Shown here: in pieces, positions 23,078 through 32,921 of the stretch | How positions within the stretch are numbered: the stretch's first letter is position 1 | Layout of the letters: each line of letters begins with the position of its first letter | Source: Rotaria socialis | Lineage: Eukaryota > Rotifera > Eurotatoria > Philodinida > Philodinidae | Length of the DNA: 64,000 bases | NCBI GenBank assembly: GCA_905331475.1 | Contig: CAJNYU010003629.1 | Location: 125,818 to 189,817 of the forward strand | Direction of reading: 5' to 3' | Notes under the pieces: model-generated | Told to the model about the DNA's origin: nothing | The model's database searches: none | The model's input: the letters and a program-made list of their open reading frames with translations, nothing else | Translations under genes and position numbers: made by a program

Positions 23078-24331
23078 ATGTCTGCTTGCTCAAATTTCAC
23101 TCCAGGTGCTTGGAAGCGAGATCAATGTCGTGAATGCTTTCATAAGGAATCAGAACATTTACTTGTCGCACCCATACGCCCTCCCTCACCTCCACCTCCA
23201 CCCACACCCATAGTCCTTCCCCAACCTCCACCCATAGTCCGTCCCCAACCTCCACCCATAGTCCGTCCCCAGCCTCCACCCATAGCCCATCCCCAGCCTC
23301 CCCCCATAGCCCATCCACAACCTCCCCCCATAGTTCGTCCCCAACCACCACCCACAACCGCATCCACGTCCATACGGCGCGTTTTATTCATAGGACCTAC
23401 AGGTGTCGGAAAATCGACTTTAATAAATGTCTTAATTAGCAATAATGTGCGAGTCGAAGATATGTCACATCCAGCTGGAGTGGGTGACACTTCTTCAGGA
23501 CAAACTAGGTTTTTCACTACTTACTATGACCTTCCAAATAATGCTTACACTGATACAATTGGACTCGGTGATAATCGCCATAAGGATTTGGATATAATGG
23601 ATTCATTGAAATCAGTCCTAGAGAATGCTTCAATCGGTTACAATAAGATTTATATATGTCTTAAATACGGTCGAATATCTACAGAAATTCGAAATTATAT
23701 TGAACTGATCACTACAATGTTTGGTAAAAGTGTATTGGAATGGTCGTCTATCATATTCACTGGCTGTAATGATCAAACAATGACGAAGGAAAAGTATTTA
23801 GAAAAAAATAGCCAAGACACTGATTTTATCGAAACTATAAAACAGGTACGTACTGTCATATTTGGTGACAATATGACAGATAAAAATGCAGAAATAGAAA
23901 ACATTATGTATAAACGACGACAGGAATTTCTCCGTCGGATTAAAAAAGACCTAGACGATACAGTTAAAACGGAATATTTCAAATTGAAAAAACGAGGACT
24001 AATTGCACGAGCGGCAAAGATCTTCACTATAATTTGCTCGTCATTTGGAAGCAAAGCCATCGCTGTCATCGCTAATGTAAAGGACTTTGCTGCAGCAGTT
24101 GCTCGTTCAACGCAATCATCTAAATACGATTATTATTATGGTGAATGTTCAATCTGTATACAAGATATTACAGGTCATAACTATCCAGTGATAACACCAT
24201 GCTGCCATGTGTATCATGAAGTCTGTCTGAAGCAATGGGTGCATGATGAAGGTCAAAACAACTGTCCAATGTGTCGTACACAGTTCGATAACCCACAAAA
24301 CTATTACGAGTCTTTAGCTACTAATACATAA
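23078..24331 (+). CDS. AIG1/GIMAP-type GTPase with proline-rich repeat and RING-H2 finger
   Basis: The open frame begins at 23030, but the ATG at 23078 is the likelier start because an intron acceptor-like TTTTTATAG lies at 23055-23063 just upstream. Numbering from the 23030 ATG: a small Cys/His motif at 20-43 (C-xx-F-x-P ... C-xx-C ... H); a proline-rich stretch at 50-110 built of tandem PQPPPIVR-type 8-mers; P-loop GPTGVGKST at 122-130; a DTIGLGD switch typical of AIG1 GTPases; a basic amphipathic helix near 330-360; and a RING-H2 at 373-415 (C-xx-C ... C-x-H-xx-H-xx-C ... C-xx-C). This implies a GTP-controlled ubiquitin ligase. GIMAPs act in lymphocyte survival and plant AIG1 in defence; joining one to a RING is unusual. 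Function here is unknown. Confidence 0.88.
   Translation: MSACSNFTPGAWKRDQCRECFHKESEHLLVAPIRPPSPPPPPTPIVLPQPPPIVRPQPPPIVRPQPPPIAHPQPPPIAHPQPPPIVRPQPPPTTASTSIRRVLFIGPTGVGKSTLINVLISNNVRVEDMSHPAGVGDTSSGQTRFFTTYYDLPNNAYTDTIGLGDNRHKDLDIMDSLKSVLENASIGYNKIYICLKYGRISTEIRNYIELITTMFGKSVLEWSSIIFTGCNDQTMTKEKYLEKNSQDTDFIETIKQVRTVIFGDNMTDKNAEIENIMYKRRQEFLRRIKKDLDDTVKTEYFKLKKRGLIARAAKIFTIICSSFGSKAIAVIANVKDFAAAVARSTQSSKYDYYYGECSICIQDITGHNYPVITPCCHVYHEVCLKQWVHDEGQNNCPMCRTQFDNPQNYYESLATNT
23208..23352 (+). repeat. In-frame 24-bp minisatellite encoding PQPPPIVR/PQPPPIAH units
   Basis: Six to seven tandem copies of a 24-bp unit (CCCCARCCTCCACCCATAG-type core) inside the AIG1-RING gene. Copies differ at the IVR/IAH codons, and the unit keeps the frame, so copy number can vary without breaking the gene. 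Confidence 0.85.
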
Positions 24332-24616
24332 GGTGTTAGAATAGTTTTGAATGTTCAACGAACGTCATGCTTATCTACCAATGTATTTCAAAATTTCTTT
24401 AACAAGAAAAAGCGCAAATAATAAAGTGCTATATGAATATTTTCAGATTATTATTTATCCTTACATACTATTGCGTAATATGATGGATTTTCTTCGATAT
24501 TATGATAATCGAGCGAAATTTAAAATACTTGCAACTTGACCGATCTCATGAAGATATGCTATTGGCAGTTAGTTTGTTTCCTCAAGAACAAGACTTAGTA
24601 ATTCTAAAGAGATTTG

Positions 24617-24670
24617 AGTGTGGGTGTGGATGCGAGAGTAGGTCTTGCCTTCAACAAGACACTCACACCC
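24617..24670. repeat. Telomere-like inverted hairpin 1
   Basis: GTGTGGGTGTGG on the left arm faces CACTCACACCC on the right, with an inner GTCTTG/CAAGAC stem. It lies about 285 bp after the AIG1-RING stop. TGTGGG is the bdelloid telomere unit. The stretch from here to 25063 holds no gene. Confidence 0.6.
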
Positions 24671-25063
24671 GAAATCGGTTTGGTTGGAAATTTTATTAAA
24701 TTCAGTTGGTTATGTTTCGATTGGGCGAGAATGCCAACGGATCTCATTTCTGATAAGTGATAGGGGGAAACGTGAGAATAGTAATTCTTACCATTAGCTA
24801 GTGCAGTAATAGGTCTAATCCTATATTTTACAGTTGCGTCATTGTAAGTTTTTCTTTTCCATGATGACATATATGTATATGATTAGATGTTCACTCACGT
24901 GCTTACGTCGAAGAGGAGTTAAAGAGTCAACAGAGATTATCAATTTTATTCTCCTCAATTTGTTTTAGCGCATTAAACTACGATAAATAATCAATCGATA
25001 TATTTATTTAATTGAAAAGCAAAATTTATCATATGAAAAAGAAACCTAACAAAGACGTACATT

Positions 25064-26278
25064 TCAGAGTGTAATCTCTGGATAATAATGGCACAAAGGA
25101 TTTCCAAAAGATGGATTACACCCACCTGGATGATTGTAAAAGATAAGATTAGGATCTGGAAAGACTGTTTTTATTTGTGCTTTACACAAATCATCTTTTA
25201 TGCCCTTAGCGCAGACATATTCATTTCGATGCATATATCCGAAATATCTAAGACGTAAAATCTGGTTTCGTGGAATCAATTGAGTAAGAATTAAAGTATG
25301 AACAGGTGCATCACCCCATCGATAACGATAAATACTACCGCTACGATCCACTCTATGAAGCCAAGCTCGTATCAATGGATGATCACGAAAAAGAGAAACA
25401 TTTGCTATAGCTAAATTTGTGAAAAAAATCGCAGTTGAATAACTATCAATCCAACCAGGCTGTGTTTTAAGGAAATTTTTTGAAGGTTTCAAACAATGAT
25501 CCTGGAGAAATTGATGAAAAAATGTCCATAAACCAATAGTATGCACTTCATTGTCTCTATTAGCCATGGTAAAAGCATATTGAGTTTTTCGTTTTTGCAT
25601 GATTTCAAATGGATCTTCAATAGGCTGCCCTCCAAATATATAAGAATGTGTATCAAGTCGCCAATAGTATGAAAATAATGTTAATAAAGGATGATTTGGA
25701 AGCATCAGAGTAAAAAACCGACACATATGAAAATACTTGGGGGCCCATCGACGATGAAGGCGTCCAGGTTGAATTGAAATGTTAGAAAATTTGATATGTT
25801 CAAAAGTTAATGGAGTAGAATTACCTAATATTTGAGCTAGAGATTGCTGAATGTCATTATTACTTAGATCGTCTTCATGAAAAATGGCAACAGGTCGTGG
25901 ATTATTTGATAGCATACGAGACAGCTGAGTAAGTGATGTCTGAAGCGATTTAAGGTCACCGAATGTAGCCAAATAGACAATAACACCGAGATACGATTTT
26001 GGAGCAGCATTTAACCAATTGGCACGCCATTCAGTTTGATTATTTCGCCTTTTGTATACTGTTCTCCAATGATACCATTGACCAGTGATGCCATTTTGAT
26101 ATTGCCATTCATCTTGACGATCGATTATTTCATCATCAGGATTTTTAGGTAAACATATCGATCGTTGAGCATCGTACCAACTAAATTTAATAATAAGAAC
26201 ACTACACCCAATGATAAAACATAAAGTGCTATACAAACAGCGACGACGATTAGTATATTTGTGTCGTACACGCTTCAT
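25064..26278 (-). CDS. GT15 (KRE2/MNT1-type) alpha-1,2-mannosyltransferase
   Basis: Intronless 404-residue type II membrane protein: a basic N-terminus, one membrane anchor at about 15-33, then a lumenal catalytic domain. GT15 landmarks are the YYWRLDT strand (fungal form YYWRVEP) followed by EDPFEIM, a GWIDSYSTAIFFTNLAIANVS stretch matching the fungal W-S-NFEIA block, and RWGDAPVH, the family's most conserved motif. A Cys-rich tail ends in NPSFGNPLCHYYPEI. These enzymes add alpha-1,2-mannose from GDP-mannose to N- and O-glycans in the Golgi. The family is essentially fungal and lacking in most animals, and the gene has no introns while neighbouring genes do. Both facts suggest horizontal acquisition, a known habit of bdelloids. 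A truncated copy lies at 49563-50273. Confidence 0.92.
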   Translation of the reverse strand: MKRVRHKYTNRRRCLYSTLCFIIGCSVLIIKFSWYDAQRSICLPKNPDDEIIDRQDEWQYQNGITGQWYHWRTVYKRRNNQTEWRANWLNAAPKSYLGVIVYLATFGDLKSLQTSLTQLSRMLSNNPRPVAIFHEDDLSNNDIQQSLAQILGNSTPLTFEHIKFSNISIQPGRLHRRWAPKYFHMCRFFTLMLPNHPLLTLFSYYWRLDTHSYIFGGQPIEDPFEIMQKRKTQYAFTMANRDNEVHTIGLWTFFHQFLQDHCLKPSKNFLKTQPGWIDSYSTAIFFTNLAIANVSLFRDHPLIRAWLHRVDRSGSIYRYRWGDAPVHTLILTQLIPRNQILRLRYFGYMHRNEYVCAKGIKDDLCKAQIKTVFPDPNLIFYNHPGGCNPSFGNPLCHYYPEITL

Positions 26279-26886
26279 TGTTTTATTTTACACTGCACTC
26301 CCAACGTATCGAACCGTAAAATGAGTCGAAATACGACTCACATCTCTATGCTCTGTTCTTTTTACACTTTTCTACAATCGTAAAACAAGGCAAACAGCAC
26401 ATCTTGACAATACTCATCTCATACGAATACTAACTAATTTACATGTACAAACGTTGGTTATTGGTTTATTTTGTTTTTTTTCGACTCATCGTATGAACAT
26501 GCAAAATCAAATGCACCCATCCATCCATGAAATACACTGTTCATTTTAGACGACGTAAAAACATTTAACATTGTCTCTTGTTGACGAAGAACACAATTGA
26601 ACCATCATCGACTAATTGTTATCTTCATGCTATAAGAATTTCAGTGAAAGGCTTTCAGGTTTAGCTGAAATTTGATGTATTTCAATATTTTTTCATAAAT
26701 TTTGACAACGACAGTTACAAGGACCAAATATTCATTCGTTCGTGCGCTCGCTTCATAGAACGAAAGAAAAAAAGATATATGAGTATATTATTTGTATATA
26801 TACCGCAAAACATCCACGCCGACTCGTGCGTAGGATATGACGTGTACGTAATACGTGTCAATGATGAGTACAGAATCGTCCTGTCC
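25399..26886 (-). repeat. Inverted segmental duplication, intact copy
   Basis: On the minus strand, from 26886 (start GGACAGGACGATTCTG) down to 25399, this segment aligns to plus-strand 49005-50273 through about 600 bp of upstream DNA plus two thirds of the GT15 gene. Shared landmarks in the non-coding part include CTGTACTCATCATTGA and GTTTTACGATTGTAGAAAAG. It therefore carries the GT15 promoter. Confidence 0.9.
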
Positions 26887-27786
26887 TGTGTTCATCTCTG
26901 TTTGATAATATGAACTCGTCCTATTCTCTATATTAATTTAGAATAGCTTAAATAAGAATATTCACACCGTTGTTAAATTGAGTTATAAAGCATTAATAAT
27001 ACAAATGTCTTATCTCCATATCAGTAATTGTGTTCAAATGTTCATCATACAACCTCTAGTATTCCCGTTTAAATATGATAACCATACTGTAGATATTGAC
27101 CAACAAATAAATACAAAATGAAGTCAGAACAAAATAAACGGTTTAAGGTGTGGGCGTGGATTGTTAATATGTGATGTTCTATTTTTCTGAAGACTGATGT
27201 TAAAAGAAAAAGATCGAGGATTTTGCTGCTTTATACGATCAGCATGATGTTGGCAGCATTATTTATACTTTTGTTCGCTAGAAAAATACTCCAAATTAAC
27301 ACTTTGACGGATGTTTCAATGCATTTTTATGTCAAATAGTCGGTTTTTAAACTAAACTTGTTCTATGAATGATGGATTGTCATAATTTTTCATATTTTCT
27401 ACTCGAAAACGTTTTTTTCTCAAATATTTGTTCTGAAACTTTGAAAACTACATCAAAAGTCCGTATAAATGTTGTAATTTGCATGGCTTTCTCCATAGTA
27501 CAATTGGGTAGGCTGTAGAGAATTAAATTTTCTATCAAATGAACATGCCCAATTCGTGATATGATTTTGATGTTTTCATTTGCCAATTTATGAGATACAA
27601 CAAGAATCTGTACGATTTATTTAGAAATATTAATAAATATTTTCATAGCTCGAATACATGTTTTTACAGAATACACAGTTATAATGATGATGGCCATGTT
27701 GATTACGGGGCAGCATAACCTCAAATTCCACAACCACCACCACCACCACATTGATTATAGTTAGGAGGATGCCCAAGGTTTTCATG
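26887..27786. other. Intergenic, no supported gene
   Basis: No gene recognised. A lone telomere-like GGTGTGGGCGTGG occurs at about 27148-27160 without an evident inverted partner. Confidence 0.4.
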
Positions 27787-28012
27787 TTAATTATATTGTG
27801 AGGCATTACCCACACCACCACCACCAACACGACCGTCACCGTTGAGATCCATACGAGTAACGTTTTCCAATTGATTCATCATACCTTCACCTGCACCTCC
27901 TTGAGCTTGTGAATAGCTGATACCATTTTTAAAAATGAAATACAATTTATTTGTTTTTCAGAAAATTCATTCCTGAACCAATAAACCCAATCACCATTTA
28001 AATCAACACCTA
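27787..28012 (-). pseudogene. EF-hand protein remnant
   Basis: Two EF-hand loop-like segments lie about 150 bp apart on the minus strand. The downstream one reads MDLNGDGRVGG, with D-x-N-x-DG spacing of a calcium loop, followed by a Gly-rich tail and a TAA at 27787-27789. The upstream one reads VDLNGDWVYWF with a Trp in place of the loop Gly. The frame between them is broken unless an unrecognised intron intervenes, and no N-terminus was found. It is probably a decayed calcium-binding protein gene. Confidence 0.4.
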
Positions 28013-30310
28013 CTTACTTTTCAACTTGTTTTGTTATGAAGTCTATTCAAGAAATTTCGATATGAGTTATTTGACGTTTTATCGAATATAAAAGATCGCG
28101 AGGGGAGGGAGGTGATTACGCTACTATACTTCAAACTGTTTTTGCAACAGATCCTACGATGCTTAAAATCGATTCTTGATTAGGTTGTATATGGATTATC
28201 TTATAAAAACACATTCAATAAAATGAAATGTCAACGTACTCATTTGTTTTTAATCTTAAGAATAATAAAGAAGAACGTTTTCGTATCTGGTATTTATACG
28301 TTTTTCGTTTTTAAGCTATGGCAACGGTGAGCTTGTTCTCTCAAATATAGGTGCCATTCTTTTGCTTCTTTCTCTTTTATTTTATTTCTTCTCTAAGTGA
28401 CCGTGATGCTCCGTACAGCAAATAAGATGTTAGCAACTGCATGAACTTTCCAAAAAAAAACTATTCTTTCTCTACGACATCGTCCTTTCGTTCACTTATT
28501 GAAGAGTATGTTGGCTACTGAATATGTAGGATGCTGATGATGATGAAAATATGCTATAGAATGTGTAGAAAACTTATTTCCAGTATTTAAATTCGTTTCA
28601 TTCAATGCTAAGATAGGAAAAGAAACGAGAAAAACAGCTATTGATTTAGATATTCGATAACACCTGATTACCAATTGAAACAACTTCGTCGTTGGATTAT
28701 AGAAAAAAAAAGAGTCTTGTAACATATTATTTTGCCATAAGAAAATGAATAGATTGATTGATTGTTATGAGATCTCGAATTTATAAACGGCAAAGGTTGA
28801 TAAGAAGACTTTTATTCGCAAAAAGTTTTCGAAAAAAAAGTACATTATAATAATAAGCCCATCATGGGCTACAACATCTACATACTTATTCACCTTAAAT
28901 CGATATTAAGATTTTTCACTCCTCAATCCCCCCTATGGCGCATCTGACATTTGTTGGGTTCTGTTTGACTCAAACACATGTCACAATGTAGAGATGGCGA
29001 CGCTGATTAAGGATTTCGTCTTAGTGTTTGTCTTTGTCTGACTACTGGACTTTTATAAAGCTCTAAACGTTTGGAAGGAAATTTCAAATGGGCATTCAAG
29101 TATTTTTCATCTAATTATGCAGAAATGAAGACATCTCAATATGTGAAAACCATAGTCAATAAATGTGTGCGGCTCATTTTGCCATTTCACCTGGTTAGTC
29201 TCTGAAATTGATATAAGCAGATCCAGTTTTTCATGCTCTATTCAGATATGTCCTTGAAGAAGAAGAAAAAACTGTACTTTTGGAGTGAAATTACTATTTC
29301 ATAGTGAAAATGAATCTTTTTTCATAGTTCTCGCATGCTGCACGTCATTCTACTATATGTTTAATTGGCGCAATTAGTATTTCGCTACATAGAGGACATT
29401 CAATTGTCTACGTTAAATATTTGAGGACGTGGGTGTGTGAATAAATCAGATCATAGTATTGTATGATCAAAATGAATATTTGATAACTCGAAGCTTCATA
29501 AAAATCTAATCATGCCTATCTTTAATTGACCGTCTAAAATATTGATCATACAGAAGTCATTGAAAATTATTACAGCAGCATTAAATAAGAGTCGAAACTG
29601 AAACCTTACATGAGTCACTACTTGATATACAGTTGTTATTAATTTCTATCGATTCAAGATGCAAATACTCATTGCTGCTTATATTTCAATGGCGACCCAT
29701 GACTAGAGTGGAAAAAAAGATCGCTTTGATTTTATTGCGAATACTGCACGTTGCCATTTTTCAGTGCAAGTTTGTCTGCTAAAAGTGAGCAGTGAAAAAT
29801 ATATACAATTGATGGTGACCATTTAATGATTTTATCAAGAAAAACATTTTATCTTAACTAATGACTAATCGATAAAAATAAATCGTTGGATTTGTATTTT
29901 ATTTTAATAAATTTTTACTACTAAGCAAATAATGGGTGGGACTAAAGTTCTGTATTAGTGTTGTTTTATATATAGCCCTGCAATAGAATATGTCGGAGAG
30001 ATTTCATGCTTTCTTCGATACCGCATTAATAAATGATTTATTTTTGAGAAAAAACACAAAAATAAAGGATTAAAATTGAAAATTACTTGTCTAAAATATG
30101 TTGTCTATATAAAAAGAGCGAATGTAGCTGCTAGTTCTCATTTCATTCTAACAATAGCTTTGATATAAAATCGTGTTTCTTAGAACTATTATCTTTCTAC
30201 TTTGTTCTCTTGGGGGTCTCTCTGCTCAAATACGCGCTCTCAATATTCGTGAAAACGGTAAAATGTGTTCATAATGGATGAATATGTCAATTAATGTATT
30301 GTCTCTCGAA
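28013..30310. other. Intergenic, no supported gene
   Basis: 2.3 kb with only short unconvincing frames. A lone ACGTGGGTGTGTG telomere-like string lies near 29429-29441. The last 120 bp before 30311 contain signal-peptide-like codons that may belong to the protease remnant. Confidence 0.4.
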
Positions 30311-31029
30311 ATGAGTCGTAAATGTGGTAAAAAATTGTGCACATCGTTGGGACAACGTATTATTGGTGGTTCTTTTGTTGAAAAGTATTCATGGGTAAGT
30401 TTAACGTGATTCGTTTTGTGCATGGTTCAATTTTTGTCACCTATTGCTATCTCTCAGCCATGGCATGTTGCAATACTTGGGCCTGACAATATGTATGGTG
30501 GAACTCGAATTGATGCACGACATGTTCTCACAGCAGCACATTGTACCACGTCAATAAAAGACTATTCAGCTATCGCCAGCTTACATGATATCACAGAGCA
30601 ATAATTTTTGGGACAGAGAATAAGTGCATAAAAAAATCTATGTACATGAACAGTACGACAATGTAAAACTATCGAATGATATAGCCATCATTTATCTATC
30701 AAAATCTGTTGAAGTTACAGATAACGTAAACTTTATTTGTCTTCCAGGTTCAGAAGTAGATATTGGTGGAAAAGTTTATGCCGGTAAGAAATCGGACAAT
30801 GCAATCGTGATTCTGGCGGTCCTTTAATGCATCATCAAAATGGGCAATGATAACAAGTAGTTTCCATGCTCCTTATGAGATTGATAATGTATTTCGAAAT
30901 AATTTTCTCTACAGGTATCTGAATGGAATTGTGAGCTTCAGTGCAAATTGTAGAATTAGTGCGCCAGCTGTGTTTGTACGTGTTAGTTACTATCTACCAT
31001 GGATCAAAGCTAAAATAGCAGTAACATAG
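30311..31029 (+). pseudogene. Trypsin-like S1 serine protease pseudogene
   Basis: Pieces of a chymotrypsin-fold protease in order: RIIGG activation site near 30347; an intron 30395-30457 (GTAAGT...CTCAG); PWHVAIL; VLTAAHCTT with the catalytic His; NDIAIIYLS with the catalytic Asp; DSGGPL with the catalytic Ser near 30811-30828; and a C-terminal GIVSFS...APAVFVRVSYYLPWI ending at 31027-31029. Damage: a TAA directly after LHDITEQ, a frame change before the Asp block, loss of roughly 50 residues between the Asp block and the Ser block, and a TGA soon after the Ser block. All three triad residues survive but are not in one frame. Secreted digestive or immune protease in origin; now inactive. Confidence 0.8.
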
Positions 31030-31127
31030 TGGTCATGAAATCAAATTTTTACAATATGATGTTTCGACCTAATAAAATCTCAAATGAGTCACTGCTATCA
31101 TTTTTCAAACCAGTATGAAAACATTTT

Positions 31128-31204
31128 AGGGTGTAGATGTGGACGTTGCTCTTGTTGTGACTCTGACTGTAGAGGAAACTAATACATACCGACACCCACA
31201 CCCT
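31128..31204. repeat. Telomere-like inverted hairpin 2
   Basis: Left arm GGGTGTAGATGTGGACG, right arm GACACCCACACCC, about 45 bp of spacer. It begins about 100 bp after the end of the protease pseudogene. The left arm resembles that of the hairpin at 40276. Confidence 0.6.
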
Positions 31205-31481
31205 TGTTTCTGTGTAATTAAACAAACAGTTTTCGACAGAACTTAATATTGAACAATCCAATGTGTCCGCACGCACAGAAGGTTGCCAAATATACACATC
31301 GATTCTTTATTAGAGCTGCGCCTTCTACATGAAATCATTGCAGCGATATCTGTTTATTAACAGACAATGAAGAAAATGAAAATGTTGAGACAAGTGTAGA
31401 TGAATTCGATCCATTTTCTTCATTGCTATATCTAGATGGCGCCTGGCACTAGTCTAGCTAAAAAATGATTCGTTCATGTAA

Positions 31482-32921
31482 ATGAAGAAAAGAGCAGTGC
31501 CTAGACAGTCGAATAATACAGACAAAAGTTTCTTTGTCCACAGCCATATGCTACATTCAGTACGGTTAGCCGTTGACAAAAGAACAGACACACAAATGTC
31601 TTTCACATCGAACACCTCAACGCGCTATGTTCAGTTCAAACTGTCTGATGGGTCTATTCAAAGTATCGTTGAAGACCTACTCAAGCCCTTTCCTGATTCT
31701 TATCTAGCGAAATTGGTTTTCTATGAAAAAAGGGATACGTATCGCGTCGATGAGGATCCACTTATATTTTCCTCCGTTCTCACCTTCTATCGGCATGGAT
31801 TTTTTGTACTTCCGACTCATCTCTCGTCAGAGGCAAATCGCCAATCTGTTGCCGACAAATATTTCCTGCCGCTCTTAGCCACATACGACTAGGGGTGGAC
31901 CATTTTTTTTAACGGAACTTAATTAATGACATTAATTAATGACTTCCATTAGCCATTAATATTAATGGTTAATGTTTTCTAAGAAAAACTTAATTCATTA
32001 ATATTAATGATTAATGAAAAACATTAACATTAATTTTAAAATTAATGTTTTCATTAATCATTAATATTAATGTCAATGTTCTTGAATGATATTAACGGTT
32101 AAAGGAAACATTTATCATTAGTATGAATAGTAATGTTTTCGTTAATATTAGGGATTATATTTTCATTAATCATTAATATTAATGTTAATGTTTTCATGAA
32201 AACATTAATTTTTCCATATTACTGAATTAGGCTTTTCTAAGGAAACATTATCTACAATTATTAATCAATTAACTGATCTTAATAGCTAATGTTTTCTCCG
32301 AAAGTGTTAATTACTTAATATGGAAAGTTATAATGCTTTCATGAAAACATTAACCATTAATATTAAGTCATTGATTTTAATGAAAACATTAACATTAATA
32401 TTAATGATTAATGAAAACATTAATTTTAAAATTAATGTTAATGTTTTTCATTAATCATTAATATTAATGAATTAAGTTTTTCTTAGAAAACATTAACCAT
32501 TAATATTAATGGTTAATGCGAAACATTAACATTAATATAAAATTAATGTTAATGGCCCACCCCTACATACGACACTTATTCCGAGGCGATTACTTATACC
32601 ACTTATATTGAGCTGATTGGCTCGGTTCAAATGGTCAAACTTGGCGGGCATGAGCAGAAAATGTTAGAATGTACACAAACAAAACCGTACTGGGAAGACG
32701 TACCTGAGCATAAGCCGAGTGGTTTCGTGGTTGTTGGTTCCTATATGGAGTACAAATATGTGGTCAAACCTCTCGTGACGATCATAAATTATCTTATGCG
32801 GCATGGATACGAGCTCGAAGGGTGGAACAAACAAACCAAAAAAGCAACAATGAAGAAAGTTCACAGAGCACCACTTCCTCCTCCTCCTCGGTCATGTTCT
32901 ACTGTGTGCGTCATTTTGTGA
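31482..32921 (+). pseudogene. BTB/T1 (KCTD-type) gene interrupted by a hAT-type MITE
   Basis: The two halves of one reading frame, 31482-31889 and 32574-32921, flank the transposon at 31890-32565. The left half has a BTB/T1 fold pattern typical of KCTD and Kv tetramerisation domains: a YVQFKLSDGSIQSI strand, an FPDSYLAKL helix, DEDPLIFSSVLTFYRHG and VLP. The right half carries a conserved tail and ends in CVIL, a CaaX box of the geranylgeranyl type, suggesting membrane anchoring. KCTD proteins commonly act as Cullin-3 adaptors or G-protein partners. The inserted element brings a TAG stop at 31890-31892, so only a truncated protein of 136 residues could be made. Removing the element and one target copy restores the frame, so the insertion is recent. 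An AATAAA is present near 33053. Confidence 0.8.
31890..32565. mobile_element. Non-autonomous hAT-type element (MITE), 676 bp, with 8-bp TSD
   Basis: Terminal inverted repeats TAGGGGTGGACCATT and AATGGCCCACCCCTA (one mismatch over 15 bp). The flanks carry the exact 8-bp duplication CATACGAC at 31882-31889 and 32566-32573. TAGGGG termini and 8-bp TSDs are the mark of the hAT superfamily. The interior is almost entirely ATTAATGTTAATG-type AT-rich repeats in both orientations and has no transposase, so it must be moved in trans. Confidence 0.92.

Noticed and set aside
23097-23517. Minus-strand Gly/Trp-rich frames opposite the AIG1-RING gene
   Set aside because: Shadow of the proline-rich minisatellite; the plus strand has the domains.
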